Shown in pieces: positions 43,849 through 52,456 of a stretch of DNA of 64,000 bases. The notes under the pieces were generated by a model. It had not been told where the DNA came from. It did not search any database and worked only from the letters and a program-made list of their open reading frames with translations. The stretch comes from an uncultured Bryobacterales bacterium (GTDB lineage Bacteria; Acidobacteriota; Terriglobia; Bryobacterales; UBA6623). The stretch is taken from assembly GCA_951813065.1 (NCBI GenBank), contig CATOTH010000004.1, forward strand, positions 186,001-250,000, read 5' to 3'. The position numbers were made by a program, and so were the translations under genes. Every line of letters starts with the position of its first letter. Within the stretch, counting starts at the first letter, position 1.

Positions 43849-45513
43849 ATGATCGGATCAAGAGATCACAATGGCGACCATGTGGCCACACTAAGGGTCG
43901 CTTGGTACTCCACTCTGAACTGGATCAAACGCCTGCGTGATGGGTCCAGGCGCGACTCCGCGTCGGGAGGGAGCCGTCCCGCCATCGGGGCAACAGCCTG
44001 GAATGGACGCCGTGCATCCTCGCGGGACCTCGTAGCCGGACTGAGCGTCGCGCTGCTCATCATCCCACAAAGCATGGCCTATGCCGAGCTAGCGGGCCTG
44101 CCAAGCATACAGGGGCTGTACGCATCCACGCTTCCCCTCCTCGCTTGCGGACTGTTCGCCTCATGCCCGTACCTCCAGACCGGTCCCGTTGCCCTTACTG
44201 CACTCCTCACCCATGGTTCTCTGGTCGCGATCACCACACAGGGAACCAGCGAATACGCTGGAGCAGCTACTCTCCTCGCCCTCGTCGTCGGCCTGATACG
44301 TCTGGCCGTAGCGGCCGTGCGCGCGGGCAAGGTCACGTATCTGATGTCACAACCGGTCGTGCGCGGGTTTACGTCGGGGGCGGCTATCCTAATCCTCCTG
44401 TCACAGTTCCCGTCCGCAGTCGGGCTGTCGGTCTCCGAGGAGAGTGGTCCCGTGGGCAACATGCTTCGCGTGCTGGCCAGCCCGGGCGAATGGAACCTGA
44501 TCTCCCTATCGCTCTCCGTCCTGACCGTCGTCATCACTCTTTCGGTACGCTCGATACACCCATTGTTCCCAGGTGCACTGGCATCCGTGATCGGGGGCGT
44601 GGTGTTCTCCGTTCTCACGAGCTATGAAGGTCCGATTGTCGGAAGCATCCAAGGTGGGCTGCCGCCGCTGAGCCTCGTGCTGCCTTGGCGTCATCTGCCC
44701 GCTCTCGTGTTCCCCGGAGTGGTGATCGCACTGGTTGGCTTTGCCGAAACCGCCGCCATCGCTCGAAGTTTCGTAACTCAGGACAGGGCCCGCTGGAGCC
44801 CAGACCGAGAATTCCTGGCCCAAGGTGCGGCGAACCTCGTCTCGGGAATCTGCGGAGGCATGCCGGTAGACGGATCGCTGTCGCGCAGTAGCCTGAACCA
44901 CCTGTCCGGCGCCGTCACCCGCTGGTCAGGGGCCGTCACGGGCCTGACCGTGCTTCTCTTCCTTCCCGTCGCCGGGATGCTTTCCGCGCTGCCTAGGGCC
45001 GTGCTGGCCGGGATTGTGATTGCGGCGGTTGGCGGTCTGGTTCGCCCTCGGCTGCTGCTGAGCGCGTGGACGATCTCGAGGATTCAGGCCCTGGTGATGT
45101 GGCTCACTCTCGGGCTTTGTCTCCTCTTGGCTCCGCGGGTCGAAGACGCCCTTCTCCTGGGCATCCTCATGTCGCTCGCCATCCACGTCTGGCGGGAACG
45201 ACGGGCTGGATTCAACAGCTGGATCGAAGACAACGTGCTGCACCTGGAAGTAACGGGAGTCCTCTGGTTCGCTTCGGCTCCGCGCCTGGAGGAGACTCTC
45301 CTCAGCCGCCTTGCCGATGTGCGCAGCTTCTCAAAAGTGATCTTTCACCTCGAAGGACTGGGGAGGATTGACGTGACGGGAGCAATGGTCCTCCAGCGCG
45401 CCGTGGAAGATATGCGTGCATTGGGGATTCCTACGTCGCTCGAGCGGGTACCACCCCATGCACGTGAACTCATCGACAATGTCTTCAAGATGTCGCCGAG
45501 CGGCACCCTCTAG
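43849..45513 (+). CDS. SulP-family anion (sulfate) transporter with STAS domain
   Basis: About 554 residues from the ATG at 43849 (GGAG 8 nt upstream). An in-frame ATG at 43714 also has a GGGAG, but its extra 45 residues look non-coding. DLVAGLSVALLIIPQSMAYAELAGLPSIQGLYAS is the first conserved SulP block, then QTGPVALTALLT and later FAETAAIARSF and GGMPVDGSLSRSSLNHLSGA, all typical. About 10-12 transmembrane helices precede the STAS domain (VLWFASAPRLEE, LEGLGRIDVTGAMVLQRAVEDM). SulP proteins move sulfate or bicarbonate, often Na+- or H+-coupled. In a window with five sulfatases a sulfate role is attractive but not proven. Confidence 0.9.
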   Translation: MIGSRDHNGDHVATLRVAWYSTLNWIKRLRDGSRRDSASGGSRPAIGATAWNGRRASSRDLVAGLSVALLIIPQSMAYAELAGLPSIQGLYASTLPLLACGLFASCPYLQTGPVALTALLTHGSLVAITTQGTSEYAGAATLLALVVGLIRLAVAAVRAGKVTYLMSQPVVRGFTSGAAILILLSQFPSAVGLSVSEESGPVGNMLRVLASPGEWNLISLSLSVLTVVITLSVRSIHPLFPGALASVIGGVVFSVLTSYEGPIVGSIQGGLPPLSLVLPWRHLPALVFPGVVIALVGFAETAAIARSFVTQDRARWSPDREFLAQGAANLVSGICGGMPVDGSLSRSSLNHLSGAVTRWSGAVTGLTVLLFLPVAGMLSALPRAVLAGIVIAAVGGLVRPRLLLSAWTISRIQALVMWLTLGLCLLLAPRVEDALLLGILMSLAIHVWRERRAGFNSWIEDNVLHLEVTGVLWFASAPRLEETLLSRLADVRSFSKVIFHLEGLGRIDVTGAMVLQRAVEDMRALGIPTSLERVPPHARELIDNVFKMSPSGTL

Positions 45514-45582
45514 CGTTTGCACCATTACCGCCAAGCTCCCCTATCGGACAGCCTCGGCGAGTTCCAGGCCTAGCTCGAACGA

Positions 45583-46011
45583 TTATGCCCAACGGAATAC
45601 GGACCGACACAGATCGACGGTGGAGGAGTCGAGCGGGTGAACGGCTTCGTCCAATTCCAGGCCGAAATGCTCGCCCGCACACAGAGCGCGGGCGCGGTTG
45701 ATCAGTCGCTGAGCCAGAGCCGCGTGGATGCGCCAGGAGCGATTCCGGCTAGCGCCAGCCAGCGTCGAGACATGGATCCGGGAGGTAAAGCCGGCATGGT
45801 ACAAGCCGGTCGGAACGGCGCCCAGAGCGGAAGCTAATAACCGCAGGTTCCGGCGCTTGGTGCGTTGGGCAAGCGCCATCGCCCGGAACTGCTGGGCGCA
45901 GTTCAGACTGCCGACGCGACGGTCGGCCCCGTAGCAAGCCTCAACTCGCGAGAACGCCATCCACGAAAGCAACTGCATGACTTGAGAGAAAAGGGTCTGA
46001 CCAAGGTACAA
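45583..46011 (-). pseudogene. IS4-family (DUF4372) transposase N-terminal fragment
   Basis: The frame gives LYLGQTLFSQVMQLLSWMAF, then a CAQQFRAMALAQ segment, GLYHAGFTSRIHVSTLAGAS and HPLDSSTVDLCRSVF, the N-terminal DUF4372 domain and first catalytic Asp block of IS4-type transposases. A TAA follows directly after the SVFRWA segment, where homologues continue for ~230 more residues with the rest of the catalytic core. No matching downstream half is found. This is a different IS4-type lineage from the element at 42.2-43.5 kb. A TTG at 46011 is the likely original start region. Confidence 0.75.
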
Positions 46012-46283
46012 CCCCAAAGCATCTATGGGGCATCCTGATGGATCCAATGGATGAAAGGCCGGTCCGTCCCCAGCACACGCACACCGTCTGGGCTCCACCG
46101 TGCCTTCGGAATTCAAGTCTCTAACACTTGAGAGCCCTCGTAAGTGATTTAAGAGACCCGTCTTACGAGTCAACTCAGCGACCTTAACGCGACATTATTG
46201 GGTCACCATGAAGAACATGCTGAGGATCTGGGCGAGCCCCGCCGCGGCAAGACCAGCGCCTTCCCCTGGCCTGGCAGCGATCG

Positions 46284-47029
46284 TCAGATGCGCTGCACAG
46301 GGGCGCCACACTCCGAACACGGCTTGCCGTAGCGTCCGTGGAGAGCCATACCTTCCCGGAACGCCGTGCCCCTCTCCGGAAACCCTCCCCCGCATTTCTG
46401 GCACAAGCGTTTCACCCATGCCGAGAACAGATCGCGAGTCGACTCGTACAGGCGCTCGGCCTGTGGCCGGTCAAGGTGGCCGTTGACAGGCGCGCGGTGC
46501 AGGATCTCGTGGGAGTAGGCGTTGCCGATGCCGCCGCAGGCAGCGGGGTCGGCCAAGGTGCGCTTCAGGGTGCGGTTCCGGCTGTAGGTTGCCTGCCGGC
46601 ATTCGGTGAGCGAGGCTTGCAGTGCTTCCGGGCCCCGCGATGGAGTTCCCCGAGAGCTTCCTCGTCGCGTACGACATGCGGCGAAGCCCTCTTCTCCGAT
46701 CCGGCCTCTGTCAGCAGGACGGCGCCGGTCGGGAACTCGAATGCGGCGAGCCCGCGCTTGCCCGGCACCCTCGCGCGCGGAAGCCGCCAATGCAGGCGCC
46801 CGGCGATCGTCAGGTGCAACACAAGCCGGGAGTCGTCCTCAAGACCCATTGCTATCAGTTTCCCGAGCTGCCGAAACCCGAGCACGCGCTTGCCGGGCCA
46901 AGCCTCAAGCGGGGGCCTCAACTGTCCGCGGGAGCAGGGGCTCACGATTCGCGCGGTCTCGAAGGGCTGTCCGCCGACCCGGGACTCGAGCACTTCGATG
47001 TAGATGACGATGACCGGTAGTTCCGGCAT
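46284..47029 (-). pseudogene. mutM: Formamidopyrimidine-DNA glycosylase, frameshifted and truncated
   Basis: Starts with MPELPVIVIYIEVLES, the Fpg N-terminus with catalytic Pro2/Glu3, then LVLHLTIAGRLHWR and FPTGAVLLTEAGSEKRAS. Around 46633-46642 (GGGGCCCGG on the minus strand) the frame shifts: the continuation PEALQASLTECRQ, NRTLKRTLADPAACGGIGNAYSHEIL and HGRYGKPCSECGAPVQRI lies in another frame. It stops with TGA before the second Cys pair of the zinc finger. So at least one frameshift and loss of the zinc-finger end. If the shift were a sequencing error, the missing finger would remain. Fpg normally excises oxidised purines from DNA. Confidence 0.78.
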
Positions 47030-47107
47030 GGGGCCATACCCAGCGCTTGACAGGGGAGCGAGCCCTCAAACCGGTTTCGGCATCCGCGGGCTGTCCAGGG
47101 CAATTCC

Positions 47108-48919
47108 TCACGGTACCGGGCGGAACGGGAACACCAGTGGGCACATGATGGCTCCCAAGGCGGCCAGCAGGATCGTGAGCGGCGCGCCGATCCGGGCAAA
47201 GTCAAGAAATCGGTACCCGCCCGGGCCGTATACCATGAGGTTCGTCTGGTACGCCACCGGGGAAAGGAAGCTTAAACCGCAGGCGAAGATCAGGCTGAAC
47301 ACGAACGGCTCGATGTGGACATTGAGCGCGTCTGCCGTCGCCTTGGCGACCGGGAACATCAGCGCTGCCGCGCCGTTCTTGGTGATGAGCTGGGAGAAGC
47401 CCGAGGCGGTCAGGATCATCACGAAGAGCATGCCGCGGTCTCCCAGGCCAATGTCGCGGCAAGCATCGAGAAGCCAACCCGCGATGACACTGGCGGCGCC
47501 CGTCTGCTCCAAGGCCGCACTCATGCCGAGCGCGGCCGCGATCGCGACGATGACTTGAAGGGACACCTCCGCGAGTGCCCTGGGGGGCCGGACGCAGCCC
47601 AGGCCAACCATCAGGAGCGCTGCAGCCAGGCACACGATCACGGGTTCCCATGGCGCCGCGATCAGTCCCGCGACCAGCAGGAGAAACACCGCCGTGGCCC
47701 GCCGCAGCCGGTTGTGACGGGTCGCAACGAATCCGGGAACGGCGAAGACGACGTAAAATTGGCGCGAACTCCGGTGCGATCGGACGAAGCCCTTGGATGC
47801 CTCGAGCAGGAGGGCATCGCCTGGTTCGAACCGGACGTCCCTGATCCTGGTGCGCAGCGTGGCCCCGCCGCGCCGGATGGCCACGACCGCGGCGTTGAAC
47901 AGGGTCCTGAACCGCGTCTCACGGACAGTGCGTCCGACCAGCGAAGAGCCGGGGGCCACGATAGCCTCCACGAGCTCGCGTTTGTCCGGGTCCGTGACGA
48001 CGCCGGATTTCCGGCGCTCTGGCGGGGCCAGTCCGCGGACTCGCCACAGGGCCACAATCGAGTCCAGATTGCCGGTGAATCCGAGTCGGTCTCCGGACTC
48101 CAGCCGCGTGTCCCGTGCGGGCGACTCGATCACGGTCCCGTGCCGCTCGATTTCGTATAGACGAAGCCCCGGGCGTTCCCGCAAGGCGGACGATTCGATT
48201 CTCGCGCCCGCCAGTAGGGACCCCGGGATCACTTCCATGTCGACCGTCCATTCCTCGGCCTCCGAGAGATCATCGGGGACGGCCAGTCGATCCGGAATGA
48301 GGACTCGCGAGGCAACCATGAGGTAAGCGATCCCGACCACGGCGGCAGGCAGGCCGAGCAGTGCGGGCCCCCAGAACTCCAGCACGTGGGTCGGGGCGGG
48401 GAGTCCGGCGGATTGCAGGTATTGAAGGTACAGGCCCATCACGATAAGGTTGGACGCGCTGCCGATCAAGGTGAGCTGCCCGCCTAGGAGCGAAGCGAAG
48501 CTGAGTGGAATCAGGAACTTCGAAGGGCTCATCCGAATCCGGTTCGCCCAGTCGTGCACGAGCGGCAGGTACATCGCCACAACCGGGGTGTTGTTGATGA
48601 ACGCGGAAAGCAGGGCCACCGGCACCATGAGCCGAAGCTGCGCGAAGGCCATTGAATTCGGGCGACCGAGGAGCAGGGGCGCGGCGACTGTCGTAGCCCC
48701 GGTCTCGCGCAGCCCCGCAGCCACGACGAAAAGCGCGGCGATTGCGACGACGGCAGGATGCGCGAAGCCCGACAGCGCGGCCTGCGGATCCACCGTGCCG
48801 AGCAGAATCAGGATCAGCAGGCCGGCAAGCAGCGCCGTTTCCACGGCGACCCGGTTCGTCGCCAGCGCCACGATGACACCGGCCACCACGATAACGGCGA
48901 GGATTCCCTCGGGAGTCAC
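47108..48919 (-). CDS. SLC13/SAC1-type anion permease with two RCK_C domains
   Basis: 603 residues from a GTG giving VTPEGILAVIVVAGVIVALAT; homologous proteins begin just like this, so the longer start at 49006 is unlikely. Two transmembrane halves (LLILILLGTVDPQAALSGFAHPAVV, then SAFINNTPVVAMYLPLV and later ASGFSQLITKNGAAALMFPVA) flank two soluble TrkA-C-like (RCK_C) domains of ~70 residues, the arrangement of the SAC1/SLT sulfate permease group. Conserved Asn-Thr and Thr-x-Asn motifs of the ion transporter superfamily are visible. Likely carries sulfate or another oxyanion in symport with Na+. Convergent with none; the esterase fragment starts just beyond its 5' end. Confidence 0.87.
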   Translation of the reverse strand: MTPEGILAVIVVAGVIVALATNRVAVETALLAGLLILILLGTVDPQAALSGFAHPAVVAIAALFVVAAGLRETGATTVAAPLLLGRPNSMAFAQLRLMVPVALLSAFINNTPVVAMYLPLVHDWANRIRMSPSKFLIPLSFASLLGGQLTLIGSASNLIVMGLYLQYLQSAGLPAPTHVLEFWGPALLGLPAAVVGIAYLMVASRVLIPDRLAVPDDLSEAEEWTVDMEVIPGSLLAGARIESSALRERPGLRLYEIERHGTVIESPARDTRLESGDRLGFTGNLDSIVALWRVRGLAPPERRKSGVVTDPDKRELVEAIVAPGSSLVGRTVRETRFRTLFNAAVVAIRRGGATLRTRIRDVRFEPGDALLLEASKGFVRSHRSSRQFYVVFAVPGFVATRHNRLRRATAVFLLLVAGLIAAPWEPVIVCLAAALLMVGLGCVRPPRALAEVSLQVIVAIAAALGMSAALEQTGAASVIAGWLLDACRDIGLGDRGMLFVMILTASGFSQLITKNGAAALMFPVAKATADALNVHIEPFVFSLIFACGLSFLSPVAYQTNLMVYGPGGYRFLDFARIGAPLTILLAALGAIMCPLVFPFRPVP

Positions 48920-48960
48920 AGGCGTAAGAATACCCGAACCGCCCCCTCGAGTCGAATCCA

Positions 48961-49578
48961 ATCTGCTCGGGGGGTTACTCGCGACGCTGATGATCGTTGC
49001 TGTCACGGTCTCGGTCGGGTGGGGCCAGCCCCGCCGGCGCCAACTACGACGAAGCCAGGGTGCCGAAATGCGTCTTGCCGGACATCCTGAGCCGAGCTGA
49101 CGGCCGGACTGTCGAAGGACCCGACCAGTGGCCCGCGCGCCGGTCCGAGATCCTGTCCCTGTACGAGGAGACAGGTCTTCGGCGTAGCGCCGGATGCGCT
49201 AGCGGGATGGGATTCCAGCTGCTCGAGGAAGACGCTTGTGCGCTTGGTGGGCTGGTGCGCCGCAAGCAGGTTCTTGTCGAATTCGCGGGAGAGCCTTTCG
49301 GACCCGGCATGGAGATCCTCCTGTGCACAGCTGCCGCCGCAGACGGCTTTGTTCTCCTGTTCGCCGGCCTGGATCTGGGCGGGAACCAAACTGTCCACCC
49401 CGAGCCCGCGATCCGGGTCTCGAGCCGCTGGATGCGTGACGGGGCCCACTGGCTCGCCCAGCACGGCCACGATTTGTTGCTGGCGAAACGTTCTCCGAAT
49501 CTCCGCGTTTCCAGGGCACCTGCTAGTGCGCCGCCAACTGGGTCCATCTGGGCCAGACGCAGGGCCGCGGCAAACTAG
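48961..49578 (+). pseudogene. Glucuronoyl-esterase-like hydrolase, broken N-terminal part
   Basis: A signal-peptide-like stretch (GGLLATLMIVAVTVSVGWGQ) lies in one frame and, after a shift near 49025-49035, the next frame reads ANYDEARVPKCVLPDILSRADG, then WPARRSEILSLYEETG, GMGFQLLEED and FAGLDLGGNQTVHPEPAIRVSSRW. These match the N-terminal ~170 residues of secreted 4-O-methyl-glucuronoyl methylesterase-like hydrolases (NYDE..., LPDPL..., GLNFGGNHTV...). Homology is lost after ~49440, probably through a second shift, and the catalytic Ser/His part is absent. An inactive remnant; in life the enzyme would split ester bonds between glucuronic acid and lignin or alcohols. Confidence 0.65.
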
Positions 49579-49746
49579 ATACTTGTCACGAGTAGAACGA
49601 GCCCGTCAATAACGTCTTCGTCGAACTCCTCTGTCCGGACTGAGAAGCAAACCTCAATCGTTTGCTCCACGGCCGCCTTTCACGGCCCGCTCGAACGCTT
49701 ATGTTTTCCCTACTATCCCGATCAACTATCAGGAGATATAAGGCCA

Positions 49747-49775
49747 TTGTAAACAGCCATTTAGGGGAGTATGAT
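49747..49775 (+). promoter_or_regulatory. Promoter of the leaderless sulfite-oxidase-like gene
   Basis: TTGTAA (49747-49752), a 17-bp spacer and TATGAT (49770-49775), ending 6 nt before the ATG at 49782. One of the better two-hexamer promoters in the window. The local sequence is AT-rich. Confidence 0.55.
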
Positions 49776-49781
49776 CCCAGT

Positions 49782-50864
49782 ATGAAGATCACAGGCCGGC
49801 GAGTGATCACGAGCTCGCCAGAAAACAGCGAAACGCCGGTCGAATCCTTCCGCACTTGGGTCACGCCGACAAACGACTTCTATGTCCGAAATCATTTCGA
49901 CAGCCCGTCGCTCGACGTTGCAAACTGGACGCTCGATATAGCCGGCTTTGTGGAGCGGAGCCTTCGGCTGAACCGAAAGAACCTCGATTCAATGTCGCAG
50001 ACGGACCTGTTCGCCACGCTCGAGTGTGCCGGGAACGGCCGTTCGTTTCTCGAAGGCGACGTGCCCGGAGTGCAGTGGGGCATTGGTGCTGTCGGCAACG
50101 CCGAGTGGTCTGGCGTGCCGGTGCGGGACCTGCTTGAGCTGGCAGGTATCAGGGAAGGGGCGCTCGAAGTGGTGTTTGAGGGCTCTGACAGCGGAACCGA
50201 GGGAGGTGCTGACGGAGATGTGCGCTTCGCCCGCAGCCTGCCACTGGACATGGCGCTGCATCCCGACACGCTGGTGGCGCTACGAATGAATGGCCAAGTG
50301 CTGACCCAGGAGCACGGCTACCCGGCGCGGCTTGTGGTGCCGGGGTGGTACGGAGTTGCTTCCGTCAAATGGTTGCGCGCAATACAGGTCGTCAACGAGC
50401 CATTCCGCGGATTCTTCCAGAGTGTCAAGTACACCGTCAAGCGGAAGAGCGCTCGGGGAGTGCGCGAGGAGGTGGTCGGCATGATGCTACCGAAATCCGA
50501 GATCACCCGACCGCGGCACGGGGAATGCCTGGCTCCCGGGGCCCGCTTGGTCGAGGGCGTTGCCTGGGCCGGTGCGGAGGTCGTTGCAGCTGTGGAGTTG
50601 AGTTGCGACGGAGGGGAGTCCTGGAGGCGTGCCGAACTAGTTGGCCCCCAGAAACGCTACACCTGGACGAACTGGCGGATCGAGTGGGAGCCTACGCGGC
50701 ACGGGGAGTACCAGCTGCTGGCGCGCGCCATCTCTGATTCCGGAGAAATCCAACCCGGGCGTCACAACCCTCTTCACGGGGGCTACCACATCAATTTCAG
50801 CAGGCCCCTTGCGGTTTCCGTGGCAGACTCCGGGGACAAGAAACCACTCGTCTTCTCGATTTGA
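49782..50864 (+). CDS. Molybdopterin-dependent oxidoreductase, sulfite oxidase family
   Basis: 360 residues from the ATG at 49782, placed right behind the promoter; the frame opens at 49662 but that start adds no Tat signal. VTPTNDFYVRNHF and LFATLECAGNGRSFL include the conserved Cys that ligates molybdenum; NAEWSGVPVRDLLELAG and GYPARLVVPGWYGVASVKWL complete the Moco-binding domain. The C-terminal ~110 residues are the dimerisation Ig-like domain (GVAWAGAEVVAAVELSCDGGESWRRAEL). No haem domain and no signal, so probably cytoplasmic. It may oxidise sulfite or a related substrate, useful in cells that handle much organosulfur. Substrate inferred. Confidence 0.88.
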   Translation: MKITGRRVITSSPENSETPVESFRTWVTPTNDFYVRNHFDSPSLDVANWTLDIAGFVERSLRLNRKNLDSMSQTDLFATLECAGNGRSFLEGDVPGVQWGIGAVGNAEWSGVPVRDLLELAGIREGALEVVFEGSDSGTEGGADGDVRFARSLPLDMALHPDTLVALRMNGQVLTQEHGYPARLVVPGWYGVASVKWLRAIQVVNEPFRGFFQSVKYTVKRKSARGVREEVVGMMLPKSEITRPRHGECLAPGARLVEGVAWAGAEVVAAVELSCDGGESWRRAELVGPQKRYTWTNWRIEWEPTRHGEYQLLARAISDSGEIQPGRHNPLHGGYHINFSRPLAVSVADSGDKKPLVFSI

Positions 50865-50942
50865 TCCCGGTCTCAGAGCCCTATTGACCGTGTCAGAGCG
50901 CCCGTGTCGGATTGGCGATGCGTGCGGCTGCGGTCGGTTCGC

Positions 50943-50948
50943 TATAGT
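50943..50948 (+). promoter_or_regulatory. Candidate -10 (TATAGT) of the PQQ-like gene
   Basis: TATAGT ends 8 nt before the GTG at 50957, consistent with leaderless transcription. Confidence 0.4.
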
Positions 50949-50956
50949 CTGCTCAG

Positions 50957-52393
50957 GTGCGACGAGCCAGCGCGATCCTTGGCGTCCTCTTGGTGACGGG
51001 GGGCCTCATGGCGTCGGACTGGACGCGGTTTCGCGGGCCCAACGGCACCGGGGTGGCCGAAGGCGGCGAACTTCCGGTCGAATTCGGACCAACCACGGGT
51101 GTTGTGTGGCAAACGGCGCTGCCCGCCGGTAAGTCATCCCCGGTCCTGACCGAGAGCCGCGTGTACCTGACTGCCCATGAGCGCGGCGAGTTGCTCACCC
51201 TGGCAATCGAACGATCGACGGGCGATGTTCTCTGGCGGCGTAAAGCGCCTGCTCGCCGGCTGGAGACGATGCACCGGTTGAATGACGAGGCTTCGCCCAC
51301 GCCGGTCACGGACGGTGCGAACGTGTACTCGTTCTTCGGCGGCTTCGGCCTTGTCGCTTATGGCCCTTCGGGGGACGAACTGTGGAACCTCCCGCTTGAT
51401 CCCTTCACCAACTTCCATGGCATGGGCGCCTCGCCGATCCTGGTCGACGGCAAGCTCATATTGATCTGCGACCAGGATCTGGATGCATACGCGATCGCGG
51501 TTGATCCCGCCGACGGGGAGATTCTTTGGAAGACATCGCGTCCGGACTTCGTGCACAGCTTTTCGACGCCAGTGGTTTTCCGGCACCCTGATCGCGACCC
51601 CGAGATTATCGTGCCGGGATCGTATCGAATGACCGGCTATGCGCTTGATGGTCGCGAGCTGTGGCGTGTCGACGGACTGACGTATCAAGTGAAGTCGGGA
51701 GCCGTCATCGACGGCGAACACCTCTTCTTCAACGGGTGGGCGCCGGGCGGGGAGCCCGCCGTGCGGCTGGAACTGCCCGGTTTCGCCGAAATGCACGAAC
51801 GATTCGATGAGGATGGAGACACCGAGTTGACTCGGCAGGAAGTTCCCGAAGAATGGCACCCCGGCAACTGGGAAATGCATGATCGGGACAAGAACGGCAC
51901 GTTGAACGCCCGAGACTGGGCCCACTATCGCGCACGGCGTGTCTCCGAGAACTCCTGCATGGCCATTCGACTTGGCGGGCGGGGAGACCTGACGCGATCG
52001 CACGTGCTATGGCGGCATCAGAAGTCCTTGCCGGACGTAGCATCACCAATCCTCTACCAGGGGGTGCTGTACCTGGTGCGCAACGGCGGGATCGTGACTG
52101 CCTTGGACCCAGCCAGCGGGCGAGTCCTCAAGCAAGGGCGGTTGCGGGAGGCGCTCGATGGATTCTACGCCTCACCGGTGGCAGGCGATGGCAAGGTATA
52201 CATGGTTAGCGACACGGGGAAGGCCGCGGTGGTTCAGGCAGGCAAGGACTGGAAGATCTTGCAAACCAACGATTTGGGTGAGTCGGTATACGCCACGCCG
52301 GCAATCGGCGGTGGCTGCTTGTATGTCCGGACGGCATCTCGCCTGTATTGTTTCGGCGGACCCGGCAAAGCGGTTGTCGCATCCGGTAGGTAA
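50957..52393 (+). CDS. Secreted PQQ-like beta-propeller with embedded EF-hands
   Basis: 478 residues from a GTG. Signal peptide: ASAILGVLLVTGGLMA. SDWTRFRGPNGTGVAEG is the standard opening of outer-membrane-biogenesis BamB-like or PQQ-like propellers in this phylum. Blade repeats DGKLILICDQDLDAYAIAVDPADGEILWKT and GGIVTALDPASGRVLKQG follow. Two EF-hand-like loops interrupt the propeller at about residues 278-305 (FDEDGDTELTRQEV, HDRDKNGTLNARDW), as in many planctomycete and acidobacterial proteins. The residues needed to bind PQQ are not evident, so enzyme activity is doubtful. Precedes the fifth sulfatase by 63 bp. Confidence 0.82.
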   Translation: MRRASAILGVLLVTGGLMASDWTRFRGPNGTGVAEGGELPVEFGPTTGVVWQTALPAGKSSPVLTESRVYLTAHERGELLTLAIERSTGDVLWRRKAPARRLETMHRLNDEASPTPVTDGANVYSFFGGFGLVAYGPSGDELWNLPLDPFTNFHGMGASPILVDGKLILICDQDLDAYAIAVDPADGEILWKTSRPDFVHSFSTPVVFRHPDRDPEIIVPGSYRMTGYALDGRELWRVDGLTYQVKSGAVIDGEHLFFNGWAPGGEPAVRLELPGFAEMHERFDEDGDTELTRQEVPEEWHPGNWEMHDRDKNGTLNARDWAHYRARRVSENSCMAIRLGGRGDLTRSHVLWRHQKSLPDVASPILYQGVLYLVRNGGIVTALDPASGRVLKQGRLREALDGFYASPVAGDGKVYMVSDTGKAAVVQAGKDWKILQTNDLGESVYATPAIGGGCLYVRTASRLYCFGGPGKAVVASGR

Positions 52394-52414
52394 CAAGCGT
52401 TGAATCAACCGCGT

Positions 52415-52420
52415 TAGAAT
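52415..52420 (+). promoter_or_regulatory. Candidate -10 (TAGAAT) of the fifth sulfatase gene
   Basis: TAGAAT 36 nt before the ATG at 52457, with a purine-rich AGGGGAAAG ribosome binding site after it. Confidence 0.35.
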
Positions 52421-52456
52421 CCGAGTCGGGCGGTTTCGTGGATCAAGGGGAAAGAA

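Noticed and set aside
43589..43891. Minus-strand ORF next to the IS element, tested as the missing IS630 N-terminus
   Set aside because: No helix-turn-helix or DDE motif of IS630 appears; it also overlaps the region before SulP.
46195..46419. Possible continuation of fpg in another frame
   Set aside because: Does not contain the expected second Cys pair or the LLKDDWP-type end of Fpg, so it does not rescue the gene.
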